64,000 nucleotides of DNA from Endomychus coccineus (taxonomy: Eukaryota > Arthropoda > Insecta > Coleoptera > Endomychidae), in NCBI GenBank assembly GCA_958510875.1, contig OY294068.1:25090297-25154296 (forward strand), in the 5' to 3' direction. The notes under the pieces are model-generated. The model did not search any database. It was not told the origin of the DNA and saw nothing but the letters and a program-made list of their open reading frames with translations. Both the position numbers and the translations under genes were made by a program. Below, one piece after another: positions 42,687 through 54,600 of this stretch (its first letter is position 1; each line of letters begins with the position of its first letter).

Positions 42687-44703
42687 GGGCAATTCTAAAT
42701 TAGAGGAGACTTCCAAGTGGGGGGGGGGGTCTGCGGATCTTGGCGGGGCAATTTTTTCCGTTTCTACATCGTATTAGAACTCGTTTACCGGCATTTAGAG
42801 ATTAAAATACCCTTCAAAAAGTTTTCTATGACCTTTTTCAATTTTTTGTTTTTTTTTCAACGAAAATGCCAAAAAACTGTTTTTGACCCCAGAAATCGAC
42901 ATTTTATAGTAAATAAACGTCCAAGGAGTCATTTCCGATCGAAAATTGGCCGCTGAATCCAAAAATGGTGTCAGTATCCTTCCATAATCCATCATTTTCT
43001 ATCCATTGGCTGATTTTCCGCAAAATACCTTTTTTTTAGGGCGTCATATCGGTGTGAGCAGCCATTTTGAAAAAAAAAATTTTCAGCGGAATCTGCGTGT
43101 TTTTACCTCAGCTTTACGATCAAGTAAGAATTCTTCTGGTTAAATGGGTTTTAGAGGTCGGAAAATTGGAAAAACTGAAAAAAAAACGAGAAAAAACCGA
43201 TATTACTGTACAAAAATCTGTCGTCAGGTCACTGACAAGTCTTTTTTTGGGACATATAACCTCGGAATCGGATTCAGCGGGAAATTTTACGATGAGAAAA
43301 CAGTTCACGATTGTCATCCAGCAGTTTTTACACTCCAGTATACAATTAATTTTCCGCCAAAAACCAAGTAAACGTAGTTTTCTTCCAGTTTTTGACCTTT
43401 TTCGACCTCAAAGTTGCAGAATTTAGAATCGTAAGTAGAATATTTGGATTCCTTGGACAATTTTCGATGGAGAACATGTTATTACATTATTTTTTTGAAT
43501 ATTTTGGTACGTTGGAAAAGCAGTTTGAAAAAAAGCTTTTTCGTAGCTGCAAATCTAGAGACTTCGTTTTCTTTTAATTTTTTAAGTTTGTGTCTTAAAA
43601 CTTTGAATCGACTAAAATCGTAATCAACTGACTGAATTTGATGTAAAATTTCCCAAGCATTCTGATTCTGACAATTTTTCAATCCCACAGAATGACCCAG
43701 AGCCACAAAATTGAACAAAGCGCCAAAAATAGGAGGCAAAACAATGAAACCGAATGTAAATTTAGTAATTTTGTGGCTCTGGGTCATCATGTGGGATTGA
43801 AAAATCATCAGAATCAGAATGCATGGGAAATTTTACATCAAAATCAGTCATTTTGATCACGATTTTAGTCGATTTAAAGTTTTAAGGAACAGACTTCAAA
43901 CATTACAAAAAAACGAAGTCTCTAGATTTGCAGCTACGAAAAAGCTTTTTTTTTTTAAATAATGTTATAGCATGTTTTCAATCGAAAATTGTCCAAGTAT
44001 TCCAAATATCCTACTTACAATTCTAAATTCTGCAACTTTGAGGTCGAAAAAGGTCAAAAACTGGAAGAAAATTACGTTTACTTGGTTTTTGGAGGAAAAT
44101 TAATGGTATACTGGAGTGTAAAAACTGTTGGATGACGATAGGGAACTGTTCTTATCGTAAAATTTCCCGTTGAATCTGATTCCGAAGTCATATGTTCCAA
44201 GAAAAGACTTGTCAGCGACCTGACGACAGATTTTTGTACAGTAATATCGGTTTTTCGTCTTTTTTTTTAGTTTTTTCAATTTTTCGACCTCTAAAACCTA
44301 TTTAGTCAGAAGAATTCTTACTTGATCGTAAAGCTGCGGTACAAACAGGCAGATTTCGCAAAAAAAAAATTTTTTTAATGGCTGCTCACACCGATATGAC
44401 GCCGTCAGAAAAAAAGGTGACACCATTATCGAATTCAGAGGCCAATTTCCGATCGGAAGTGACTTCTTGGACGTTTATTTATTATAAAATATCGATTTCT
44501 GGGGTTAAAAACAGTTTTTTGACATTTTCGTTGGAAAACAACCCATAAAATTGGAAAAAGTCATAAAAAACTTTTTAAAAGGTATTTTAATCTCTGAATG
44601 CCGGTAAACGAGTTCAAATACGATGTAGAAACGGAAAAAAAGTGCCCCGGCAAGTTCTGCAGACTCCCCCCCCTCTGCCGTCTCCTTTTATTTAGAATTG
44701 CCC
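42687..44703. mobile_element. Fold-back element 3 (2.0 kb nearly complete palindrome)
   Basis: Starts GGGCAATTCTAAAT and ends ATTTAGAATTGCCC. Arms of roughly 1 kb pair almost end to end: GTTTACCGGCATT with its complement at about 44600, CATATCGGTGTGAGCAGCCA at 43027 with its complement at 44380, GACAAGTCTTTTTT near 43232 with 44205, and TGACCCAGAGCCACAAAATT at 43692 with its complement at 43774. A spacer of about 60 bp remains near 43715-43770. ATTT flanks both ends (42683-42686 and 44704-44707), a possible 4-bp duplication. Long ORFs inside occur on both arms as mirror images and show no domain, so it is treated as non-coding. Confidence 0.85.
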
Positions 44704-44767
44704 ATTTATTAAATTCCGATTTATCTCCATCTGAGGGTGTTCACTTCCTTATCCTCAAATAGTATCT

Positions 44768-44880
44768 AAACAGGCACATTTCGGTTCATAATTTAGTTTA
44801 CTAAATGGCTACTTGGTAACCAAAAGGTCCTTAGTATTTTAATAGAATTTTTAGTGGATAAGGGTGATTATTTCTTATCA
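44768..44880 (+). repeat. Hammerhead-like PLE-type repeat, copy B
   Basis: Matches the reverse complement of 17521-17660: CAGGCACATTT, CATAATTTAGTTTA, GGCTACTTGGTA, AAGGTCC and the AT-rich part after it. Here helix II and box 2 are damaged (GGTAACC and AAAA in place of GGTAGCC and GAAA). Confidence 0.5.
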
Positions 44881-45437
44881 ATAGTTATAAATGGAAATAT
44901 TAACACAATTATGTGAGCGAGATAAATAATAATTGATATGAATACAGGCCTGTATTCGTCTGAACATGGAATGAACTACAATTATTCACCACATTATGAT
45001 GCCTCAATTTTCAATCTGCCTCTATGATATTAGCGCGTGTTGTTTTACACATGACTGCTCTGTTTATTTTCAATTCGAAACAACCAAAGTCATATTTGAA
45101 ACAGAGTTTCGTTTGAAGCCTCTACACTATACATTCAAATTGGGGTGGCATGTTGCTTATAAATTCATGTACTTTCGTCATTGACACTACGTTACACGTG
45201 TTTGCTCTCCATCGAAGTCTTCAAACAAAATAGACGGAGATCACAAAACGAAAATCAATTTTGCTCGAGGATTGAATAAAATTTATTCTGGAGTTAGGAA
45301 GATACTGTTCCGGACATAGAGTTACATCGTGTTTTACTGAATGATGGAATCTGTGCTACAAATTTTCGGAATCCCACAGCATATTTTCTAAAGATCAGTG
45401 ATCCTCTGTACTAGTGAATACTAGCTGTTAAATAATA
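44881..45437. other. Intronic, unassigned
   Basis: Nothing recognised. Confidence 0.4.
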
Positions 45438-45439
45438 TA

Positions 45440-46050
45440 CAGGATGTCCTCGAACTGCGTGGCTAAAATAAAACCGAAGATTCTTTGATTCGAAAAAAAT
45501 TTGATGAGCCTTTTTACTTTTGCCTCAAGTGTCTTGTTTAGCCGGTAGAAGGCTTCAAAGTTGCAAAAATAATTTTGTTTTTTCGGTATAACTTGAGAAC
45601 GTGATGGAGGACTTTTACAATATTTGGCATGTGAGTTACTGTCAATAATAGCCGTTTTCGAGAGCGGAGCATAGAGCCTTAGAAATCATAGAAATGGCTC
45701 AAACTTGAGGATGTAATGGGAAAAGTGTCCACAACTTTTTTGTGGTCAATGTAATTCACTCGATATTTTTTATGTAGATAGCTTATCTAATTTGAAAACT
45801 TTTTTTACTCTTAGAAAATTTTGATAAAATCAACAGATTAGCTTGAAAAAAATAATTTTCAAGTCTCTGCAATTTTGGCTTACTAATTTTTCTTGATTAA
45901 AATACCTTAGTTGCCTCTGCTTTTCTAATGTCATTTTGGCATTTGGAGAATTTATTCTCAAAACTGTCAGGTTTTACTTTGCTTTCCGTAAAAATTTTAT
46001 AAAATTATGGCTCAAAATTTCACTATCACTGAAATGGTTAATATCTCGGT
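45440..46050. repeat. Left terminal inverted repeat
   Basis: Complementary to 47165-47770. Its inner end contains ATGGCTCAAAATTTCACTA and GAAATGGTTAATAT, an inverted copy of the transposase start codon region. Confidence 0.8.
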
Positions 46051-46152
46051 AAAACACGAATAATAAAAACAATAGAAATGGGGAAACGATGTGATTATTT
46101 AGGAAAAATAAATGCTAAATTAGAAGAAACAACAAAACTTTTTGGGAAATCG

Positions 46153-47203
46153 CTAAGGCATCAATTGTTCGAAATGTTGCCCATTTTCCTGAATACACAA
46201 ATTAATTCGTTTCAAGAAATTGGATTGAACTCTGGCTAGTACTTCAGGATTGTTCTTCAATAAATCCGCTTCATGATTAATTCGTTGCAACAATTCCTCT
46301 CGTGTGTTTACTGGAGCTGCATAAACTTTCGACTTCAAAGCGCCCCATAGAAAGAAGTAGCAGGGCGTCAAATCAGGAGGAGCGGGCCGGCCAGTTCACT
46401 GGTGCATCGTGTCCTCTACCTATCCAGCGATCTGGATATTCCGCATTCAAATGTCGCCTCACAGCTAATGTGAAATGAGGAGGTGCACCATCATGGATAA
46501 ACCAGGCCACGACGAATGTGTAAGGACAAGTCTTCCAACAGTTCAAGTAGCCTTTGTTCCAAAAAGTTCAAGTAGTTCTCCCCGTTCAATCGATCGGGTA
46601 TAACGGTAGGGCCAATAATAAAGTTATCCACAATTCCAACCCAAACATTGATTTTAGTTTGATTCTGAAAATATGTAACTTCCGTTTCATGAGGATTTTC
46701 ATCAGCATAGAAATGTTCATTATGGAGGTTAAAAAGACCACATCTCGTGAAAGTATCTTCGTCCGTGAACAGAATTCTTCTACAAAAATTGGGGTTTGCG
46801 TTTTGTCTTTGGACAATAAGCCGACAGAAATCTAGCCGATGACCTGGATCCATGGGCAATAAGTCTTGAAGTGTTTTAATATGATAGGGATACAACAGTT
46901 CTTCTTACAGTACATTATGAACTAATGATTTTGAGGCTCCAATACGAAGTCCCAAACGTAGTGTGCTTATCCCAGGTTCAGTTTCAACCGCTTCCAGTAT
47001 CGCTTCTTCGAGCTCTAACGTCCTTCTTGTCCGTCTGCTTCCAGTTTCTCTGCGATTTGCTTCAAATTTGTCAGTTTCGCGAAGGTCTGCCGATTTGGAA
47101 TTCTGCGATGCGGATATCTTTCTCTTCTCCGGCCATTGCAACGACAAAGTCCATAAATCAATAACATATCAACCATTTCAGTGTTAGTGAAATTTTGAGC
47201 CAT
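46153..47203 (-). pseudogene. DDE transposase, frameshifted
   Basis: On the - strand the gene begins with MAQNFTNTEMVDMLLIYG inside the right inverted repeat. It continues in a second frame with ETGSRRTRRTLELEEAILEA and the helix-turn-helix TLRLGLRIGASKSLVHNVL. The catalytic part follows at 46895-46491: RLDFCRLIVQRQNANPNF, RRILFTDEDTFTRCGLFN (first Asp), YADENPHE, INVWVGIV and GPTVIPDRLNGENYLNFLEQ. The second acidic block is in IHDGAPPHFTLAVRRHL near 46480. A one-base shift near 46375 precedes the third block, where PDLTP is followed by YFFLWGALKSKVY. At least three frame breaks make it inactive. The protein resembles insect transposases with an N-terminal DUF4817-like domain. Confidence 0.8.
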
Positions 47204-47770
47204 AATTTTATAAAATTTTTACGGAAAGCAAAGTAAAAACTGACAGATTTGAGAATAAATTCTCCAAATGCCAAAATGACATTAGAAAAGCAAAGGCAAC
47301 TAAGGTATTTTAATCAAGTAAAATTAGTAAGCCAAAATTGCAGAGACTCGAAAATTAATTTTTTCAAGCTAATCTATTGATTTTATCAAAATTTTCTTAG
47401 AGTAAGAAAAGTTTTCAAATGAGATAAGCTATCTACATAAAAAATATAAAGTGAATTACATTGACCACAAAAAAGTTCTGGACGCTTTTCCCGTTACATC
47501 CTCAGGTTTGAGCCATTTCTATGGTCTGTAAGGCTCTATGCTCCACTCTCAAAAACGGCTATTATTGACAGTAACTCACCTGCCAAATATTGTAAAAGTC
47601 CTCCATCACGTTCTCAAGTTATACCAAAAAAACCAAATTATTTTTGCAACTTTGAAGCCCTCTACCGGCTAAACAAGACACTTGAGGCAAAAGTAAAAAG
47701 GCTCATCAAATTTTTTTCGAATCAAAGAATCTTCGGTTTTATTTTAGCCACGCAGTTCGAGGACACCCTG
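47165..47770. repeat. Right terminal inverted repeat, overlapping the transposase start
   Basis: Pairs with 45440-46050. About the first 12 codons of the transposase lie inside this arm. Confidence 0.8.
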
Positions 47771-47936
47771 TACATATAGCAGGGGATTTTACCAACTTCA
47801 ACTTTTATTATCTCTTGATATAATGAATGTTCACTAACCATTCAAATTCTATCCATTTCATGTGTATCAACATAAAATATATAATTTGATACATAAATTT
47901 ATATTATAACTAAGGCGCGGATGTTAAGCACCATGC

Positions 47937-47938
<2 letters not shown>

Positions 47939-47967
<29 letters not shown>
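47939..47967. repeat. (ATA)n microsatellite, probable non-LTR 3' tail
   Basis: About nine ATA units followed by TTTCATTCAACAAGACTATA. On the - strand this looks like the untranslated end and tail of a non-LTR element inserted in - orientation. No coding part is recognised. Confidence 0.5.
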
Positions 47968-48179
47968 TTCATTCAACAAGACTATACAGCAATATGAAAC
48001 AATACAAAAATCATAATAATAAATACAATATGCTTGTGAATAAATAAGAATAAGCTCATTTAATTCTTTAAGAATTGTTTCTGAGCAATATGAGTAAGTG
48101 ATATCAATTCACAGAGAAAAATAATATGGTTCCAAACACATAAATACTTAAGACATAGTTGTTTTAAACTAACAATTGA

Positions 48180-48510
48180 AAGGAACCTGGCAATTTGCAC
48201 TATTGGTAGAATTCAACACAATACAGTCGAAGCTCACGGCACTACTACCCCCCTCCCAAACCATAACCCGTCAAAACCACCTCCGGCCGAGACGCGTCCA
48301 CCACCAGAGACGCATGCAAACCGTTTTACAGGCCTACACATATCCCCGCCAGTGGTCGTATCGCTGCCGACAAGCGCCCCAAACAAGCCACAGTCCGAGA
48401 GGAGTGGGGCGAGTCAGCGCAAAACTAAAACTACATTGTGCCATCAAACCTAATTGTGGTTTCTTTGAGTTGAAAGGGAAATTCAATTTGCTCGGCAAGC
48501 CGATTTAAAA
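48180..48510. other. GC-rich island in AT-rich DNA, unassigned
   Basis: About 48235-48420 is markedly GC-rich, with many CCC and CCG triplets and a 110-codon + strand frame of low-complexity composition rich in Gln, Arg and Pro. No family recognised. It may be transposon 5' untranslated sequence or a non-coding exon. Confidence 0.4.
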
Positions 48511-49300
48511 GAAATTCATAAATGAATTGTGTATAAAAAGAGAAAATAGTTATATGAAGATTACAGGTTCCTGTTAATTGTATGGTATACAAATTAGTGT
48601 TCATGTTGCATTACTGAATATTTATATATATGCAAACTTTGCATAAATTGGCAGAATTATATTTTTTTCTCTTATTTTAACCGTAATTGCATATTATAGC
48701 ACATATTTCATCTATTCTTACATTTCTCTAATTTCATATATATGATATACTTGCTACTTTATTTAGAAACGAACATCTGAACGAGCATTTTCAATTACGC
48801 CATTCACAAATTCTCAGAAAGGTCTAAGAACATATTCTTAGAGGGAAGATTGGAAAAATCCTAGGGTAGATTACAATCGTCAACTTTTCATCAGTACATA
48901 TCATTGTTTGATAATACAAAGAGTGTACTGTAGTTGTGTATTCTAGAATTGTCGTTTTATGCACGGTTTAAGTTTAAGTACCATTTGTTACAGTAACTTT
49001 TACTCATTTGTAAATTTCCCGGTGAGTTGTTCAGTGTATTCCAGTATTTGGGCTTAGTTGTCATCACCAATGGTCCGATGGATCATAGATAAGAAGGTGC
49101 TGTTGAATATGCCCCAGTCTCCGTTATCTTATTAAGTTGAATCCATGAAAGTTGGTATCAATTGAAATATCAATTTTCAACACAACTATCTAATTAACCA
49201 AAAAGTTGGAAGAATATTATTCCAGCTTGGAGAAAAATTTGATTTTTATTTCCACTCTGTTACTGTTGATTCTGTTTTGTTCGAACAAATTGTCTAAGTA
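48511..49300. other. Intronic, nothing recognised
   Basis: AT-rich sequence leading into the splice acceptor of the exon at 49315. Confidence 0.45.
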
Positions 49301-49314
49301 AATTTTTTTTTCAG

Positions 49315-49425
49315 TTCCACCTCATCAGCTGCTTCTATATGATAATTCTGGCAGAGATATAAGTGGAATTGTAGGTCCATTGGAAGAAAACACGGACCTT
49401 GTATTGACCTGTGAAGTACGTGGAG
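49315..49425 (+). CDS. Sidestep-family receptor exon: start of Ig domain 2
   Basis: A 111-bp exon between TTTTTTTTCAG and G|GTGAGT. With the carried-over G it reads VPPHQLLLYDNSGRDISGIV and GPLEENTDLVLTCEVRGG. The PP start, the GPL.E...L.LTCEV.GG block and its cysteine are typical for the first strands of Sidestep Ig domain 2. It enters and exits in phase 1, consistent with 20843. The next exon (the tryptophan-containing half of the domain) was not found up to 64000, so the following intron is over 14 kb or that exon was missed. Confidence 0.88.
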
Positions 49426-49789
49426 GTGAGTAATACTTGAAAGATGATCAATACGAACAATCTACTATTTACACGGCGTCCAAACAAGTTTGTATTTCAA
49501 CGTTTTCCCGTTTGGACGACGGAATGTGGGTTTCAGCGGTAACATGGTTGACTAACTAATGAAGTAACTTATATCATTTATACTGAACTCTAGTGTACTG
49601 ACAAAGAAAATATATATTGATTATTAAGAGGTTCACCAATAATTCGTTGTCCTCAATTATTCATAGCAACACTAGTGAAATTATCTATTCAAATAATTAA
49701 GAAACTTAAACTTCCATTGGACTCTTCAACGATATACGTCACAAATTCGAATGCATTGTATTCCGTGTCATAATCTCATTAGAAAGTAT
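49426..49789. other. Intronic, nothing recognised
   Basis: Starts with the GTGAGT donor; otherwise no feature. Confidence 0.45.
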
Positions 49790-50005
49790 ATTAACAAGAA
49801 GAAAATGACAAAAAATCATCAATCGCGTTTCGAATTGTTGCCGCATCCAACGTATTCACCAGATTTCGCCCCCTATGACTCTCCCTGTTTCCCAACATGG
49901 AAATATTCGCGCCAAAACCGATTCTCATTTTGGACGGAGTGAAGAGTTGAAGGAACGCTGGATCAAGTGTACGGAGCTAAGACAAAGAATATGTTGGAAG
50001 ATAAA
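49790..50005 (+). pseudogene. Mariner transposase C-terminal fragment
   Basis: Reads HQSRFELLPHPTYSPDFAPY, holding the third catalytic Asp of the mariner D,D34D triad, then after a frame change GRSEELKERWIKCTELRQRI, the usual mariner C-terminal helix. The rest of the transposase is absent. Confidence 0.75.
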
Positions 50006-50734
50006 AATTAATCAACCCTAGATAGTGTTTATCATTCATGCACAAGCACAGTATCACATCACAAAATCTTTCGGGAGACGCCATATCAATTCTAAGAGAC
50101 GTTTCCCGTCCTATCTCCAGTACTTAACTCCATTTTCCCTACACTCCGGTCTTGCTGGTATAGAATTAGATGCATCCATGGAAGCAGCAAATTTTAGTTG
50201 TTTATTATTTCTAAAACACACAATAACAATGTTTTTCAATCATCTTCTATAAGTGAAAAAGTACATATATTTCGAACCCGATATTTCTTGCTCAAAACTA
50301 ATAAACATCTTTCTGGAAAATATAACGGAGCCAAGTGGTTGAAGCCACCAAATGAGCTTCTAGAATATTGGACAAAAGATTCGGGATTCATAGACTGTGC
50401 TGATGCTGAAGCAACGGCAACCAAATTCCTGACTAAGATTAATTTGGAGTATACATGAAATTTGATGTGATACTGAGAGGTGTTCTCAATGTTAATCAAA
50501 CAAAGAAAAATATGTTGTGCAAATATGAATAATAAAAAGCAAGAATGACGTGAAATCAGTCCTATCCTCATGTTACCCAGTTTAAAAGGCATTGCTGTGC
50601 ACAATTCAAATAGAAGGAACCATAAGTTATAAAAATTATGACAATTTATTGAACAATAGTTTCACACCATCAGAGACATATTCAACAGACAACCAAATTG
50701 TTTCTCTCAGATAGATCACTCCATGTGGTGGTTG
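50006..50734. other. Intronic, unassigned
   Basis: A frame at 50198-50458 contains GAKWLKPPNELLEYWTKD but cannot be tied to a family. No splice signals in good context were recognised around it. Confidence 0.35.
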
Positions 50735-51640
50735 ACGAACGATCCTCTGATATAATGGCTATCAACACACAGTGATCAACTCTGGTGTTCCATAATGATC
50801 TGTCTTGGCACCATTTTTGTTTCTGCTCCATATAAACGACCTGCTGGACATGACCACCTGTCACGTCCACAGCTTTGCAGATAATGATACACTCCATACC
50901 GCTTTCTCATCTAGAGCCCTATATCATCCAATGAAGCAAGAGTAGTGAGACAGAGATAGGTAGATACAATCAATGAGGATCTGGCTGAGAATCTGAGAAT
51001 GAGTTCAATGCAAGCAACCAAAACTCAAGTAGACGTCTTCTCCAGGAAAGTGGATCCCTAATATGATGATGTCAGGTACAACTATTCCTATGAAGTCTTC
51101 CATAACCATACTCGAGCATGGCACTGCCATGAAACGATCATGTGAGGTCCATTGCGGAAACCGCTTCACCAAAACTTAGTTTTCTATTTCGTGCCGAGAG
51201 CTCCTCTTAATTTAAAAAGCACAGAATCGACCTGTCCTGGAGTACTGTCCACATGTTTGGAGTTCGGCTTCAAAATCTACGCTAAAGCTCTTCATTTCTA
51301 TCCAGAAGGGAGCTATTCGTCTGATTGATGATGTCACACTTACAAGTGCATCTCTAGAACATCGCAGAAAGGTGGGAGATCTCTTCTACACATATTTTCA
51401 TGGTCGGTGTTCATCAGAAATCTCGTCTGTTGATCGACCACGAGTTTTCAGATAGGCCGACTGGACGAGCTCAAACTAGTCCCCCTTCATTGTCAAACTG
51501 GAGATCTGCCGAACTTTTTCCTAGCAGACTTCATTTTTCTATCGAACAGCAAAGATGTGGAACTATTCACCCAGTGAGATCTTTTCCTATGCCTATAGCC
51601 TACACACCTTCAGAAGAAATTCGAATTCCTATCTGCGCTC
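50735..51640 (+). pseudogene. Jockey/CR1-like reverse transcriptase fragment, decayed
   Basis: The + strand shows VLAPFLFLLHINDLLDMTTC, HSFADNDTLHTAF (active-site F-A-D-D damaged to FADND), TKTQVDVFSRKV, then RPVLEYCPHVWSSASKSTLK, SIQKGAIRLIDDVTLTS and, frameshifted, the end of the connection domain near 51400-51640 (HGRCSSEIS, then VRSFPMP). Several frame breaks; endonuclease and N-terminal RT absent. The fragment has no visible tail or target duplication. Confidence 0.75.
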
Positions 51641-54600
51641 TCAACATTCCATCGCTGGCTGACACGATGTTTTTCGTACATTATAGGTTCCCCTCTATTG
51701 TAGTTAAAGTATTAAAAAAACATCAGAAAGTATATAAAATTCATGAAAATAATGATAATTTATTGAACAATCATTTCACTGTCAGGGGAACGTTATCTTG
51801 GAACTTATAAATACCTACGGAATCTTGAGATTCAATTCTCATGTCACTTATGATGAAGCCAGCCTCGCTGGCGGAAAATCCGTACGCTCATTCGGAAATT
51901 CAGTGGAGGGTGTTAGGTATTTATAAACTGTAGTCACCTTTGATCTACTGTTTCATAGAAGTTATTTGTTATCACTTGTTTCCCCAATTGAAGTAACTGA
52001 ATTGTGGAACTCACTCGGATCTTTTATGATAAATAAAAGTATTAGTTAGTATAATTTCACCCTACCTTAATTCCGAAACACCACCGTCTATATTCTGGAA
52101 CAATCCTGATTGTACGAATTGATAGATGGGCGAATAAAACAGGAACAAATTTATGGGAACGATAATACCCCAATCAATGTAAAGTATGCCATAACCAAAG
52201 TGCATGCCAATATAAAATATACCAATATATCATGGAGCATACAGAAATTCAGAAAATAAAACGTAGAATGAACCAGTAATCCATTCAGCAATAGACGTAA
52301 AACCTTGAATTATATTTCGAAACTGGCACTCCTTGATATCTTGGCGGTGAAATGTTTTAATGTTACTCATGGAAATTATATATTGTTGAACGTAAACTCA
52401 AGATTACCTGAGCAGCCTAGCCGTAGCGCTCCCTGGTGGTGTAATTAAAGATATTTCAAAACCCTGCTTGCTAACATTAATTAAATCCTTTATACCTACT
52501 TCTGCAGTAAATTGTGACACAACCGTTTAAGCCAGAGAGAATTGGCGGAACAAGATGTCCATTTCAGGTACAAAACTCCCTTTCCAATTTGTTTAATGTG
52601 AAATATTAATTTTCATCTCTTTGCAATTGACAGTGATATAAGACTCGTCCACAGATTTTTCAATACAAACAATGGAAGTTGTCAGATGCCTGTACCTATA
52701 CAGTTTTATTATGGTGCAATTTTAGTTCTGGAATCAATTGAATAAATAATAAGTTTTATATTCCGAAATAAATTGTATCATTCTCAAAGAAGAACTCATT
52801 TCGTTCAATCAAGCATCATCAGAATATAGGGTCTAAGGTTCCTGATTAAAAAAGACATTAACTAGTCAGTTTCAACCCTTTAATTGCCCAACTAGCTCAT
52901 TATGGGAATAGGTCAGAGTCTATCGTAAAGAAACGTACCCTTCGATTCCCGACTGGGAGTTGCACCCGAGGCGCCAACAGCTTTATTTATAAGATTAAAA
53001 AAATAACCTCGATCAAGAATCTCCGGCATTACGATGGTGTTAGATGCTGTTAAATAAAGAAATTAAAAACAAAATAGCTTAACAAAAGATAGTTTCATTC
53101 ACCAACTGAATAATTAATAACAGAATTAAATAGTTTACTATAAAATTTGAGATTGAGATGATCAACGAATATTAAGAAAATTGAATTCAGATAAATTAAT
53201 AACTGAAATTAATGCAAAAATTTGTGAGGATCAGCAATACAGATAACTCTGAAAGTTTAATTTATTCTGCCAGGAAATTTACCCTCCTTTGTATTTGTTG
53301 TAGCTTTTGAACCGCATGATATATAGCTCGGCCAGATAATTTTGTACACATGTACTGGAAAAAAAAAGGAAATGTCTCAGCTGTTTAACCCTGAGAATGA
53401 TACAATACGGAACAGAAATGACCCAAATGCAATGCGAGAGAAACACACACAGGAAAACAATAAATTAAAATTGTCGTTGTATGCTTTACCTTCAACAAAT
53501 TCAATGAGGAAAAGTCAACCATAACGAATTGAGAAAAGTTACTAATTTTTAGCAGAAAACACCATGAAGTAGAATTCGAGACAAATAATCGAATTGCGAC
53601 TCCCTGTGAAATATTTCAATTTGTTATGGTTAAAATAGTTAGAGTCAGATAATCTAAGGAATTGAGTAGAAAAATTAAATTCAGATAAAAATATTGACAA
53701 TTACAAAATAGATAATTTAAATTCTGACAATAGTATTGAACAATTACAGGAAATTTTTATGAATAAATCGATAACAGAGATTAGATAACTTGAAAATTAG
53801 ATAACAGTAGTTTTAAAAACAGTTAAACACAAATAAATTGATTCATTAAGGCATACGGCAACATTATAATCAGTAAAGTGAGGCAAATATAAAGAAGAAA
53901 AACTAGGAAATATGATCATATATAGGAAAGAAATTTAGTTGAAATATGAAAAAAAAAATGTAAATATGAAATTATTTAAAAATTAATATTTTAATTTTCA
54001 CAATCAAAAAAAGATTGAAAATTATCGTTTGACAGTTTTGATAAGGGTATATTTGACGTCACCAATGCTCGACATAAATCTTGCCTGAATTCTTGCTTAC
54101 TTGCAATACTTTGATATTGACTGTTGCTTTTTCTTTCAGATGTCATTTTGTATAGTTTAGCCACATGTGATGCAGTTTTAACATTCTATTGTAAACCTTT
54201 CCTCAGATGTAATCTACAAAGACGAAATACCATATGTAGAGCAAATTTTTCAAATAGGTACCTAACATCTTTGACAAACCAATTCATATAGTGGCTATCA
54301 CCTATTTGCCACAGGGTGTAAAAAAAATTTAAGTTTGCTTCCATATTATACGAGCCCCTATATATTTCAAAACATGGAGATTTAATTTAATCTGTTTGTA
54401 ACTTCTCAAATCATATTGAACTACAGGGTGGGGTAAACCTCGGTCATAGTTCTAAAACATAACAATTTTTATTAAATAAAACTGGTAAATGGTCGACGAA
54501 AACACGTATTATATAATTAGTTTCATGTATACAGGATAACCCAATAATAAATTATGCAAATATAACCTACTTTTTCATAAATTATTAAATGACCACCTTT

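Larger units (their letters stand above)
45440..47770 (-). mobile_element. Tc1/mariner-type transposon with ~610 bp terminal inverted repeats
   Basis: Ends CAGGATGTCCTCGAACTGCG and its near-perfect complement CAGTTCGAGGACACCCTG, each bordered by TA. The long arms (45440-46050 and 47165-47770) pair through blocks such as CCGAAGATTCTTTGATTCGAA, GCCTCAAGTGTCTTGTTTAGC and ATTGACCACAAAAAAGTT. A broken DDE transposase lies between, on the - strand. A shorter fragment of a related transposase is at 590-1015. Confidence 0.85.
20844..49314 (+). other. 28.5 kb intron of the sidestep-like gene
   Basis: Bounded by GTGAGT at 20844 and TTTTTTTTCAG ending at 49314. Joining the two exons keeps frame and recreates a valine codon from G plus TT. 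The intron is filled with independent transposable element insertions in both orientations, listed separately. Confidence 0.8.

Noticed and set aside
42717..43808. Several 60-119 codon ORFs on both strands
   Set aside because: They lie within the palindromic element, have mirror counterparts in the other arm, and show no domain.
50198..50458. Possible host exon encoding GAKWLKPPNELLEYW
   Set aside because: No credible acceptor and donor, no family recognised, and surrounded by transposon fragments.
52933..52976. tRNA gene 3' half (TTCGATTCCC then GGCGCCA)
   Set aside because: No anticodon arm or 5' half could be found; a primer-site explanation on the other strand is at least as good.
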